A DNA stretch of 64,000 nucleotides. Origin: Verrucomicrobiota bacterium (GTDB lineage Bacteria > Verrucomicrobiota > Verrucomicrobiia > Verrucomicrobiales > DEV007). The notes below the pieces were generated by a model that ran no database searches, had not been told where the DNA came from, and saw nothing but the letters and a program-made list of their open reading frames with translations. Positions 43,033 to 51,412 of this stretch are shown piece by piece (position 1 is the first letter of the stretch; every line of letters starts with the position of its first letter). The DNA lies in the NCBI GenBank assembly GCA_003402735.1, contig QQNE01000004.1, positions 1 through 64,000 on the forward strand, given 5' to 3'. Both the position numbers and the translations under genes were made by a program.

Positions 43033-44400
43033 TCAGAGGCTCCAGCCGGCTCGGTATTGGTGATGCGCCATGGCGTCGGTCTGGGGTAGACCGGTCTTCA
43101 TGGTTTGCGGATCCCAAGTGAGTTTGGTGCCGTTGCCGGCCAGGGCCGCCATGGAACCGAGGAGCAGGATTTCGGTGAGGTGGGCCGCCACGTCGAAGTT
43201 TGATTCGGTCAGGGCCGGATTTTTCTCACGGATGGCTTGGATCCACTCCTCGTAGTGGCCCGGTGAACGCTTGAGGGTCTCCGGTGGCCGCACAAAGGCT
43301 TCCGGATGGGTTAGGATCTCCGGGGTGCCACCGTGGGATCCGTGCGCCATGACGTGTTTGCTGCCAAAGTAAACGACGCCGTTTTCGATGTTCGGGATGG
43401 TTTTCTGATTTCCCTCTTTGTCGGTCACGGTGCGCGGGTAGGTCGGAGGGACCGGGAGACGATGTTTGCCGTCGAACCACACCAGCTTGAGCGGTTCCTG
43501 GTCCGGGCGGTCAAACATCATGGTCAGGGTGCAGGAGTTCGGGTGGGTGTCGGTCTCGCTTCCAGGTTGGGCCCGTTCGCACTGCACCTCGATGCTGGTC
43601 GGAGTGCCCAGCCCGAAAGCCCAAACGGGGTGATCAACGATGTGCGCACCCATGTCCCCGAGGGCGCCGGTTCCGTAATCCACGTATCCGCGCCAGTTGA
43701 ACGGAACAATTTTTTCCGCGTAATGCTTCATCGGGGCGGGGCCGATCCAGCCGTCCCAATCGAGATTCTCGGGGATCGGCGCGCTCGCTCCGCGGAACAC
43801 GCCTTGCGGCCAGGAGGGGCGATTGGTCACGCAATGGACCAGGTTCACGGTGCCGATGGCCCCGGAGCGGATGTATTCGTTGGTGAGGCGGGCCCCGTTG
43901 GAAGCATGGCCGGTGTTGCCCATCTGGGTGCAGACCCCGGCTTTTCGGGCGGCCTCGCGGAGGGCTCTGGCCTCGGAAATGGTGCGGGTGAGCGGCTTTT
44001 CCACGTAGGCGTGCAGACCGAGCCCGATTCCGGCCATGGCCGCCACCGCATGGGTGTGATCCGGCGTGGAAACGACGATGCCGTCGAGGTTTTTGGCCTC
44101 CTTGTCGAGCATCTGTCTCCAGTCCTGGTAGAACTTTGCGCCGGGATAGTTTGCGCGCATTTCCGCGCTCCGTCGCAAATCGACATCGGCCAGGGCGTAA
44201 ACCGTCGCGCCGGCACGTTCGCAGCCCTTGATGTTGGCGGTGCCCCGCCCTCCCGCACCGATGAAGGCGAGATTTGGACGGTCGTTGGGCGATTGAGCCA
44301 GGATCCGACTGGGAACAAACTGGAATTGGAAGGCTGAAACCGAGGCGGCGGTGGCGGCACCGGTTCCGAGAAATCTGCGGCGGGAGGTCTTGGGATTCAT
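43033..44400 (-). CDS. Tat-exported Gfo/Idh/MocA-family oxidoreductase
   Basis: 455 aa from ATG 44400, with GGAG about 9 nt upstream (track start 44472 is too early). The N-terminus SRRRFLGTGAATAASVSAFQ is a twin-arginine signal. NLAFIGAGGRGTANI is the NAD(P)-binding loop and AYVEKPLTRTISEARAL holds the conserved EKP motif. The C-terminal half follows the usual GFO_IDH_MocA_C pattern. Members oxidise sugars or inositols in the periplasm. Such Tat-exported members are especially numerous in Planctomycetes and Verrucomicrobia. The gene is separated from other enzymes, with an insertion-sequence remnant behind it. Confidence 0.92.
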   Translation of the reverse strand: MNPKTSRRRFLGTGAATAASVSAFQFQFVPSRILAQSPNDRPNLAFIGAGGRGTANIKGCERAGATVYALADVDLRRSAEMRANYPGAKFYQDWRQMLDKEAKNLDGIVVSTPDHTHAVAAMAGIGLGLHAYVEKPLTRTISEARALREAARKAGVCTQMGNTGHASNGARLTNEYIRSGAIGTVNLVHCVTNRPSWPQGVFRGASAPIPENLDWDGWIGPAPMKHYAEKIVPFNWRGYVDYGTGALGDMGAHIVDHPVWAFGLGTPTSIEVQCERAQPGSETDTHPNSCTLTMMFDRPDQEPLKLVWFDGKHRLPVPPTYPRTVTDKEGNQKTIPNIENGVVYFGSKHVMAHGSHGGTPEILTHPEAFVRPPETLKRSPGHYEEWIQAIREKNPALTESNFDVAAHLTEILLLGSMAALAGNGTKLTWDPQTMKTGLPQTDAMAHHQYRAGWSL

Positions 44401-44489
44401 GAGCAGTTCTCCAAGGATTTCCCGAGGGAGGTGTGCATTGGACGGTTGCCTTTGGACCCGTTCAAAAGCCAACGCACGGCAACCGGTGG

Positions 44490-44999
44490 GCGCTTCCCGA
44501 ACTCAAGAGGATCGACAAGGCCCTGGACGATCTCATCCTGCGTCATGAGGCTCTTCACCTGCATGCCGAGCGATTGCGTTCCATCCCTGGGATCGGTAGA
44601 GGCACGGTTCCGTTTTTGATTTGCCTTATCCTCGGACGAAATTTTTCACAGGCTCGACAACTTGCGGCTTACGTGGGCATCACACCACGGGAGCATCGAA
44701 GTGGCACATCGGTTCATGCACCGCCCCGTCTTTGCAAAAGAGGGGATCGTCTCATCCGTAAGCAGCTCTGGTGGCCCGCCATTCAAGCCATGCGCCATCC
44801 GGACTTTGCCCCATGGGTTGAGAAACTGCGCGAGAAAGGGAAACCAGAGAAAGCAATGATTTGTGCCGTGATGAGGAAGTTAATCCAGGAAGTTAATCCA
44901 GGAAGTTAATCCAGGAAGTTAATCCATCTTGCCTTCGGCGTTCTCAAGTCGGGGCACCCCTACGACAAAAAGCTCGCTGTTCCCGCAAACTTAGCTTGA
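44490..44999 (+). pseudogene. IS110-family transposase remnant (C-terminal Transposase_20 half, interrupted)
   Basis: The ORF (track 44433-44909) contains LRSIPGIGRGTVPFLICL, AAYVGITPREHRSGTS and RGDRLIRKQLWWPAIQAMRH, the C-terminal Transposase_20 domain of IS110/IS116/IS902. The N-terminal DEDD catalytic half is absent. A 13-bp tandem repeat (four copies) puts an in-frame TAA at 44907. Beyond it the frame resumes and encodes LIHLAFGVLKSGHPYDKKLA, a normal IS110 C-terminus, ending at TGA 44999. The three extra units add 39 bp, a multiple of three, so only the stop breaks the gene. The element is inactive. Confidence 0.82.
44875..44926 (+). repeat. Tandem repeat, 13 bp x 4 within the IS110 remnant
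   Basis: GGAAGTTAATCCA occurs four times without mismatch at 44875, 44888, 44901 and 44914. The expected transposase needs only one copy (AGG AAG TTA ATC CAT CTT). The expansion looks like replication slippage and creates the TAA stop seen in the reading frame. Perfect identity of the units suggests a recent event. It is not a CRISPR array, because no spacers separate the units. Confidence 0.95.
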
Positions 45000-45014
45000 C
45001 GTCAACACCGTATC

Positions 45015-45171
45015 TCTCGCCGCTGCGGCTTGCCCGATGGCATTCCTGCTGCGCTCCGCTTGAATTCCAGGATTCACGGTATGTCGGCATACCGCTCACC
45101 CTGGAATCGTTCGCTCGCCTTGCAGGCAGTGCCATTTGGCGGCGCCTCGCGACGCGATCCTTGAGAAATGC
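45015..45171. repeat. Palindromic element, copy 2 (left end lost)
   Basis: It matches copy 1 (38860-39029) over about 157 bp with only some eight to ten differences by eye, including identical GGTATGTCGGCATACC centre and right end CTTGAGAAATGC. The left terminal inverted repeat is missing, so this copy is truncated or was inserted in altered form. It begins 16 bp after the TGA of the IS110 transposase remnant. That position could mean either chance insertion or a link to the IS. The rest of 45172-45330 shows no gene. Confidence 0.85.
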
Positions 45172-45330
45172 GGGCCAGAATCCAGATCCCTGCGGGCGAG
45201 ATTACCTCACGTGCACAGTCAACCGTCTGGATCAATTTGAGCCCTCGGCTACGACCGATCCTGGAACAATCAAGCGTGATGGCTGCTGGATTGAAGTGGT
45301 TGGGTTCCGATGTTTGCTGGGTTTGGGCGT

Positions 45331-45654
45331 TCAGTTGGAAAGGAAATCAATTCCGGCTTCGGTGGCGGGTTTGGGGGCAGCCTGAGGGACGGTGAGATCG
45401 AGTTGACCATCATCGAAAACCTCGGTGATGAGGTTTCCGTTCGGCAGGTGGTGGACCACTTTGAATCCGGCGCCGATGGAGGTCGCCACTGCCTGGTAGC
45501 AGCGGACAGCGGTGCGGAGTCCGTTGAATCCACGGCCCTCGTGGAAGCGGCGGGTCTGGGTGAGTTGCGGGGGACACGCGGCGTCGGAGACGTGAATGCG
45601 CCATTCGTTGCGGTCCTTGTCGTGAATCACTTGGAAGTAGTCTGTCTCTTGCAT
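45331..45654 (-). CDS. Small unknown protein beside DNA methyltransferase
   Basis: 107 aa from ATG 45654 (MQETDYFQVIHDKDRNEWRI); ATG 45681 would add nine residues. It is soluble, with no signal or membrane segment, and mixed alpha/beta composition; I recognise no family. It is transcribed in the same direction as the methyltransferase, whose stop is at 45715. An operator-like palindrome lies between them. It could be an accessory of that methyltransferase, but no restriction-enzyme motif (such as PD-(D/E)xK) is seen. Confidence 0.55.
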   Translation of the reverse strand: MQETDYFQVIHDKDRNEWRIHVSDAACPPQLTQTRRFHEGRGFNGLRTAVRCYQAVATSIGAGFKVVHHLPNGNLITEVFDDGQLDLTVPQAAPKPATEAGIDFLSN

Positions 45655-45663
45655 GCCGACACA

Positions 45664-45680
45664 TGAACACTTATTGTTCA
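45664..45680. promoter_or_regulatory. Operator-like palindrome TGAACA-N5-TGTTCA
   Basis: TGAACACTTATTGTTCA is a perfect 6-bp inverted repeat with 5-nt spacer, just upstream of the small gene's ATG (45654). A second half-site, TGAACAC, lies at 45703-45709 before the methyltransferase stop. Such paired sites are typical of dimeric repressors or R-M controller proteins. A weak hairpin is the alternative. Confidence 0.5.
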
Positions 45681-45714
45681 TAGAGTCAAGCAACTTTGTT
45701 TTTGAACACTGATT

Positions 45715-46539
45715 TTATGAATGATTTTTGAGGGCGAGGCGGTTGTTGGCCTCGGCCAAATATTCCTGGTCGATTTCGAAACCGATAAATCGGGCGACCC
45801 CGGCCTCTCTCGCGGCCAAGGCGGCGTGGCCGATTCCCAAAAAGGGTTCGAGCATGGTCATTTCGGAAGGAGGAATTCCGGTGATGCCGATGCAGCGGGC
45901 GGCGAGGGAGACCGGGAACGTGGCCGGATGGGGGCGTTGGGAGGAGCGACGCAGGATGGTTTCGTAGGGAATGAACCAGTTGTTGCCCCGGCATCGTTTG
46001 TCTTGACCGCCGGTATGGCCCCAGCGGGCGATGTTGCTTTTGTGGACGTAAGCAACTCCCACCGCGCGTCGGTCCAGGGGAACCCGGCCTTCCAGGGTGA
46101 GGTGGTAGATGTATTCGTGGCAGTCGTTCACATAGCGTTGGGAGTTGATCGGCTTGAAGTGACCGACTGAGATTTCCTCACCCTCCCGGGTGTCGACCGT
46201 GATCGATTTGATCCAATGAAAGGTGTTTTGGAGGTGAAAGAGTTCGGGCACGAGGGAGAGGAGCACTTGGTGAGGAAGGAGCGGGTTGGAGGGGGCGGCT
46301 CCGACATTGAGGAAGAAAGACCCCGATGGTTTGAGGACGCGGGCGACTTCCCCCGCCCAGGCTCGGGTCCAGGCGAGGTATTCTTCGCGGTCAAGGGTAT
46401 CGTCGTAGCTCGAGTAGGAAGTGCCGAGATTGTAGGGAGGTGAGGTCACGACCAGGTCGATCGAGGCATCAGGTAGTGTTTTCATGCCTGCCAGGCAATC
46501 TCCCAGGTGCAATTCGAAAGAGGTCGAGATGGTGCTCAT
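45715..46539 (-). CDS. Site-specific DNA methyltransferase, beta-class (N4-cytosine or N6-adenine)
   Basis: 274 aa. Catalytic motif IV TSPPYNLG (~32-39) precedes the S-adenosylmethionine-binding motif I LEPFLGIGHAAL (~235) near the C-terminus, the order of the beta class. SPPY favours N4-cytosine, but N6-adenine enzymes with this form are known. The protein has no obvious target-recognition insertion beyond the middle ~120 residues. No restriction endonuclease gene was found, so it is an orphan or its partner is the small unknown gene. The start ATG is close to the convergent-side gap (46540-46914). Confidence 0.9.
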   Translation of the reverse strand: MSTISTSFELHLGDCLAGMKTLPDASIDLVVTSPPYNLGTSYSSYDDTLDREEYLAWTRAWAGEVARVLKPSGSFFLNVGAAPSNPLLPHQVLLSLVPELFHLQNTFHWIKSITVDTREGEEISVGHFKPINSQRYVNDCHEYIYHLTLEGRVPLDRRAVGVAYVHKSNIARWGHTGGQDKRCRGNNWFIPYETILRRSSQRPHPATFPVSLAARCIGITGIPPSEMTMLEPFLGIGHAALAAREAGVARFIGFEIDQEYLAEANNRLALKNHS

Positions 46540-46914
46540 GTCAGGGATTATGGGGTGGGCTGTTGGGGTGGCAACCGATGAATGGGAGGAAGTCGTTCCC
46601 CGATGATGATCCGGGCCGTGTTCGTCGGGCGTGCGGGCGCGGTGAAGTCCTCCGCAGCGGGAAACGTGACCGATTTGAGTTCCTCTGCTGTGGGTCCGAA
46701 CCCGGGCACCGATCTACGGCGAGCCCGGATTCATCGGTGAGGGCGCAGCTGTGCGATCGGCTTTTGCCGAGTTTTTTTGACCCTGCAAACCCCAACGGAC
46801 CGGCGAGCAACGTCGGAGTCGGTCAAAAGAGCCGGAGGGGATCGTCGGCCTCGGTGGGCCGGACCACCAGGGATGGTGGAAACTCAGATTTGGAGACTCT
46901 GAGTCGAAAGGGCC
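46540..46914. other. 375-bp gap without a supported gene
   Basis: Short ORFs occur on both strands (for example 46541-46810 minus and 46440-46985 plus), but their composition is low-complexity Arg/Ser/Pro-rich with no motif, ribosome site or signal peptide. A run TTTTTTT near 46770 follows GCCGAG and could be part of a weak terminator. This may be decayed sequence near the methyltransferase. Confidence 0.5.
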
Positions 46915-47442
46915 TCACTGGGCCTCGAACGAGTCGACAATGGCCTGGGCACCTGCCTTGCCTTTGGCGTCACCGAGGGGGATGATGCTCCAGAACTCGG
47001 TCATCGAACCGTTTTCCATCATGATGAAGGCGATCGTGAACGTCACGACTTCGCTGTTCTCCTTTTCGACCCCTTTGCCAACGAGGGAGATGAAGGGCAT
47101 GCCATCGCGCTCGCCTTCGGTGGGTTCGTCGAACTCGATGTCCTCGTAGTTTTCGGCGAGCCATTCTTCGCCGTCAGTCATCGCCTCTTCGACTGCGGCC
47201 TCCGCTTCCTCGCCGGAATTCACTTCGAAAGAGCGGAACCAAAGCTCGACATTGGTCGGTCCGGTCACGAGGAAATAATCCTCCTCGTCCTCGGCCGGGG
47301 TGAGTTCCCAGTTATCGGGCACGGTGATCGTGAAGGTCGCGGAATCTGCCGTCGGGTAGGCGATCGTGGTCTCGGCGGACGCGCGTGAACCGATGGCCAG
47401 CAAGCTGGCGATGACGAGAGGGAGAAGAGCGAACGGTTTCAT
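46915..47442 (-). CDS. Small secreted protein, unknown function
   Basis: 175 aa from ATG 47442 (track start 47580 is too early). A signal peptide (FALLPLVIASLLAIGSRASA) precedes a very acidic mature domain with many Glu/Asp (ELTPAEDEEDYF, GEEAEAAVEEAMTDGEE). The last ~60 residues form alternating strands (EVVTFTIAFIMM). It resembles single-domain exported proteins of the PsbP/DUF1795 kind in pattern (a lone VPDNWEL motif), but the match is only suggestive. No gene is supported in the 265 bp upstream (47443-47707). Confidence 0.75.
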   Translation of the reverse strand: MKPFALLPLVIASLLAIGSRASAETTIAYPTADSATFTITVPDNWELTPAEDEEDYFLVTGPTNVELWFRSFEVNSGEEAEAAVEEAMTDGEEWLAENYEDIEFDEPTEGERDGMPFISLVGKGVEKENSEVVTFTIAFIMMENGSMTEFWSIIPLGDAKGKAGAQAIVDSFEAQ

Positions 47443-47707
47443 GGTTTGGAGCTTGCCGGGAGAGAGTTGTAGCGATGGTCGGAAAGGCGGTTTGAATAGG
47501 CCGGACAGCTTCCGATGGCAAGCACAAAGTGGGCCAGCGGACGCGACGGTGGACGGCGCGAGGCGTTCGGCGGCCAACAATCATCCCGCTTGAATGTCGC
47601 TCCGGGGCTGGCTGCGGCCGAGGGATGCATCCTGGGGGCACCGAGAAATCTGGACTTTCCGGTCGCGAAGATGGTTTTGCTAGGTAAATATCCGGCATTT
47701 CCTAACA

Positions 47708-49216
47708 ATGTCATCGAGGGCGTTTACCAGATTCCGGGCGTGGTCGCGGGGGGTGGGGGCTGCTGCCTGGATGACTTTGGCGGCTGGTTGTGTCAGTGTT
47801 CCGGAGGGGGAGAAGTCGCTGACCGATCTGCCAATTCCGCGAGGGTGGGCGGAGCATGCGGCAGCGAAGCCGGTGGCGGATTCGGATTGGGTGGTTTCGT
47901 TTGGTGACGCTTCCCTGACGGAATTGGTGGTGTTGGCGTTGCGAGAGAATCGCGACCTGGGGAAACTGGCGGCGCGGATTCAGACCGCGGAGGCGGAGGC
48001 GGTGATCGCGGGGGCGGCGGGGCGCCCTGAATTGGATGGGGGGTTGCGGTCGAGTCGGAGTCAGAGCAATTTCATCGGCTTGCCGGGGACGAACTTTTTT
48101 GGGCAAGTCACGGGGCAGCCTGGGGCGGTTTTGTCCTCGTTGTTCAATCAGTTTGAATTGACATTGAACCTGCGGTGGGAGTTGGACATTTGGGGGCGGG
48201 TGCGGGCCGGGCAGGCGGCGAGTTTGGAGCGGCTTCAGGCGAGTCGTTGTGATTACGAAGCGGCGCGCCTTTCCCTGGCGGGGCAGACGGCACGGACGTG
48301 GTTTCAGTTGGCGGCGGCGGCGGAGCAAGCCCGCCTGGCGGAGGAGGCGTTGCGGATCTTCCTTGAGACCGAGCGGGTGGTGGAGGACGAGTTTCAGGAG
48401 GGCATTCGGCGGCCGGGTCGGGATGCGGGTTCGGAACTGAGTTTGGCTCGGGTGGATGTGGCCAACGCGCGGGCGGCGTTGGCGGTCCGGGACGCGGACT
48501 TGCCGAGATTGCGGCGGAGGCTGGAGGTTTTGTTGGGGCGGTATCCGCAGGGGGCGGAGGCCGGGGCGGAGGGTTTGCCGGCGTTGCCCGGGCTTCCGGC
48601 GGCGGGGCTTCCGGCGGAGTTGTTGGAGCGGCGGCCGGATTTGATGGCGGCGGAGCAGCGTTTGGCGGCGGCGGACCACCGGGTGATGGAGGCGAAGCGG
48701 AGTTTGTTGCCGGCGATTTCGTTGACGAGTGCCTACGGGACTTCGAGTCCGGAGCTTTCCGGGGTTCTCAATGGGGACCTGGTGATTTGGAACTTGGCGA
48801 GCAATCTGGCGCAACCGGTGTTGGCTGGGGGGCAGCTGCGGCAGAACGTGAAGGCCCGCCAGGCAGACGTGGATTTTGCCTTGGCGGAATACGAGCAGAC
48901 GGTTCTCAACGCCTTTCAAGAGGTTGAGGACGCCCTGTCTCACGAGAAATTTCTGGGTGGGCAACAGGGGGCCACGGCGGAGGCGGTGCGGATGGCGGAG
49001 GAGGCGATGAGGCGGACGCGAAGTGCCTATGCGGATGGTTTGGGGGATGTGCTTTCGGTTCTGAACGCGCAGCAGCGGTTGATCAACGCGAAGTCCGCCC
49101 TGATTGAGGTGAGGAGGCAACGATTGGAGAATCGGGTGGATCTGCACCTGGCCCTGGGAGGGGGATTTGGGGAGGGGAAACCAGAAAGTCACTTGCGATC
49201 CGCTGGCAAGATGTGA
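47708..49216 (+). CDS. Outer-membrane efflux lipoprotein (TolC/NodT family)
   Basis: 502 aa. The N-terminus has a lipobox LAAGC (Cys ~28). Two OEP repeats are visible, each with long amphipathic helices: one around EAEAVIAGAAGRPELDG and LRWELDIWGRVRAG, the second around ERRPDLMAAEQRLAAADHRVMEAKRSLLPAISL. The RPDL...A...L motif is the NodT signature. It forms the outer-membrane channel of an RND or ABC efflux complex. No inner-membrane pump or adaptor gene is next to it, so partners are elsewhere. Confidence 0.9.
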   Translation: MSSRAFTRFRAWSRGVGAAAWMTLAAGCVSVPEGEKSLTDLPIPRGWAEHAAAKPVADSDWVVSFGDASLTELVVLALRENRDLGKLAARIQTAEAEAVIAGAAGRPELDGGLRSSRSQSNFIGLPGTNFFGQVTGQPGAVLSSLFNQFELTLNLRWELDIWGRVRAGQAASLERLQASRCDYEAARLSLAGQTARTWFQLAAAAEQARLAEEALRIFLETERVVEDEFQEGIRRPGRDAGSELSLARVDVANARAALAVRDADLPRLRRRLEVLLGRYPQGAEAGAEGLPALPGLPAAGLPAELLERRPDLMAAEQRLAAADHRVMEAKRSLLPAISLTSAYGTSSPELSGVLNGDLVIWNLASNLAQPVLAGGQLRQNVKARQADVDFALAEYEQTVLNAFQEVEDALSHEKFLGGQQGATAEAVRMAEEAMRRTRSAYADGLGDVLSVLNAQQRLINAKSALIEVRRQRLENRVDLHLALGGGFGEGKPESHLRSAGKM

Positions 49217-49260
49217 TGTAATCTTTTGAACATTTTGCTCAGTTTCCTCACCTACCCACG

Positions 49261-51396
49261 ATGATTCGCGATCCCCTGGCAGCGCTCGACAAGTATTTCG
49301 GGTTCCGGGAGTTCCGGGAGGGGCAGGAGCCGGTGGTTTCGGCGCTTTTGTCGGGTCGTGACGCCTTGGTGGTGATGCCGACGGGCGGAGGGAAATCCCT
49401 GTGCTATCAGTTGCCGGCGCTGGTGATGGAGGGGGTGACGCTGGTGGTGAGTCCGCTCATCGCGCTGATGAAGGATCAGGTGGACGCGCTTCAAGCGAAG
49501 GGAATCGCGGCGGCCGTGATCAACAGCACGCAGACGCTGGAAGAGCAGCGGGAGCGGTTGCGGCAGCTGCGGTCCGGGGAGCTCAAGTTGGTTTACGTGG
49601 CGCCGGAACGGTTTCGGGCGGAGGGGTTTCGGGCGGCTCTGCGGGACGTCGAGATCTCCCTGTTCGCGGTGGATGAGGCGCATTGTTTGTCGCAGTGGGG
49701 ACATGACTTCCGGCCGGACTACCTGCGCCTGGAGCAGACGTTGGAAGAGTTGGGACATCCGCAGACGGCGGCGTTCACGGCGACGGCGACGCCGCACGTT
49801 CGTTCGGACATCCTGAAGACGTTGAAGTTGAGGGATCCATTTGTCTCCGTGACCGGATTTGAGCGTCCCAACCTGAGTTTGCGGGTGCGGCAGGTGGAGT
49901 CGCAGAAGGAGAAGTATGAGCGGTTGATCCGCGTGGTGGGGGAGTGGAAGACGGGGATCGTTTATTGCGCGACCCGGAAGCGGGTGGAGGAGGTGGCGGA
50001 ACGGTTGAATGAGACGGGGGTATCGGTAACGGCCTACCATGGGGGGATGGATGACCGGGCGCGGGAAGTGGCGCAGAACGAGTTTTTGAGTCGGGCCTCC
50101 GATGTGGTGGTGGCGACCAACGCCTTTGGGATGGGCATCGATCGTTCCGATGTCCGTTTTGTGGTGCATTTCGAGGTGCCGGGGAGCATCGAGGCCTATT
50201 ACCAGGAGGCCGGGCGAGCGGGTCGGGACCGGGAACCGGCGGTTTGTGAATTGCTCTTCAATTTCGCGGACACCTCGACCCAAGAGTTTTTCATTGAGGG
50301 AAACAATCCGGGCCCGGTGTTGATCCGGAATGTCTACAGCGCGTTGTTGAGTCACGCGGACGACAACCACGTGGTGCTTTCATCGATCCAGGATTTGGCG
50401 GATTGGGCAGGGGCACGCAACAGCATGGCGGTGGGCAGCGCGATTGCGACCCTGACCCGGGCGCGCTACCTGGAGCGGTTCGACGTGCCGGGGCAACGCA
50501 TCCGTGGGACGAAACTGTTGCGGCCGGAGGTGAGCGCGTTTGAGATTGACCTGGACGAGGCGGCGTTGCAGGCGAAGGAGAAGGCGGACCGGAACAAGTT
50601 GGAGTCGATCATTCGGTTCTGTTATGACGATCGCTGTCGGCAGCAATGGATCCTGCGGTATTTCGGGGAGCCGGCCCCGGACGTTTGCGGGAATTGCGAC
50701 ATGTGTCTGGCGGAGTCGGCGAGCTCGGAACGGGCGCCAACGGATGAGGAGGCGATGGTGGTGCGCAAGGCGTTGTCAGGAGTGGCGCGGATGTCCCGGA
50801 GGACGGCTTATGGATGGGAGGGACGATTTGGCAAGGGGAAGATCATCCAGATGCTGATCGGGAGCCGGTCATCTGAGATCCTGGAGAAAGGGTTGCATGA
50901 ACTCTCCACCCACGGGATTCTGAAGGAGGCGGGCCAAGCCTATCTCTACGCCTTGTTCAAGGAGATGGAGCAGGCGGGATTGATTCGCACGGAACCGGGG
51001 GAGTATCGGCTGGTGACATTGACGAACCTTGGTGTGGAGGCGATGCGGGGGGCGGTCGACTATCGGTTGGCTTGGCCTTCCGTCGCGGTGAGAGAGAAAA
51101 CCAGGGGAACGAATGGCAAGGGAGAGGCGCCGAAGGTCTCTGATCTGAAGGACCTGGGATTTGATCCGGTTTTGTTTGAGAAACTGAAGGTCAAGCGTGC
51201 GGAGATCGCGGCGGCTGAGGGTGGCAAACCAGCCTACACGGTCTTTGGCAACCAGACCCTGGAGCTGTTGACGCGTCTGCAACCGACCACGATGGAGGCG
51301 GGGTTGGCGGTTCGCGGGGTTGGTGCAGCCAAGGCGGAACGCTACCTGGCCCATTTTCTTGAGGTGATTTTGGCGCATCGCAAGAGCGCCACCTGA
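49261..51396 (+). CDS. recQ: ATP-dependent DNA helicase RecQ
   Basis: 711 aa. It has the Q-motif region FGFREFREGQ, Walker A MPTGGGKSLCYQLPAL (~40), DEAH box VDEAHCLSQWGHDFRPDY (~140), TATATP motif III and motif VI YYQEAGRAGRDREP (~320). The zinc-binding RQC part has CYDDRCRQQWILRYF and CGNCDMCL. A winged helix and an HRDC domain (~630-705) follow. It unwinds branched DNA in the RecF pathway. It starts 44 bp after the efflux gene. Confidence 0.95.
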   Translation: MIRDPLAALDKYFGFREFREGQEPVVSALLSGRDALVVMPTGGGKSLCYQLPALVMEGVTLVVSPLIALMKDQVDALQAKGIAAAVINSTQTLEEQRERLRQLRSGELKLVYVAPERFRAEGFRAALRDVEISLFAVDEAHCLSQWGHDFRPDYLRLEQTLEELGHPQTAAFTATATPHVRSDILKTLKLRDPFVSVTGFERPNLSLRVRQVESQKEKYERLIRVVGEWKTGIVYCATRKRVEEVAERLNETGVSVTAYHGGMDDRAREVAQNEFLSRASDVVVATNAFGMGIDRSDVRFVVHFEVPGSIEAYYQEAGRAGRDREPAVCELLFNFADTSTQEFFIEGNNPGPVLIRNVYSALLSHADDNHVVLSSIQDLADWAGARNSMAVGSAIATLTRARYLERFDVPGQRIRGTKLLRPEVSAFEIDLDEAALQAKEKADRNKLESIIRFCYDDRCRQQWILRYFGEPAPDVCGNCDMCLAESASSERAPTDEEAMVVRKALSGVARMSRRTAYGWEGRFGKGKIIQMLIGSRSSEILEKGLHELSTHGILKEAGQAYLYALFKEMEQAGLIRTEPGEYRLVTLTNLGVEAMRGAVDYRLAWPSVAVREKTRGTNGKGEAPKVSDLKDLGFDPVLFEKLKVKRAEIAAAEGGKPAYTVFGNQTLELLTRLQPTTMEAGLAVRGVGAAKAERYLAHFLEVILAHRKSAT

Positions 51397-51412
51397 GCCG
51401 CGGCCGGTCCGC

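Noticed and set aside
44875-44926. CRISPR array
   Set aside because: Four 13-bp units are directly adjacent with no spacers.
45310-45666. 118-aa plus-strand ORF
   Set aside because: Opposite a better minus-strand ORF; Gly/Val/Glu-rich composition typical of shadows.
47711-49192. 493-aa minus-strand ORF opposite the efflux gene
   Set aside because: Arg/Pro/Gln-rich shadow.
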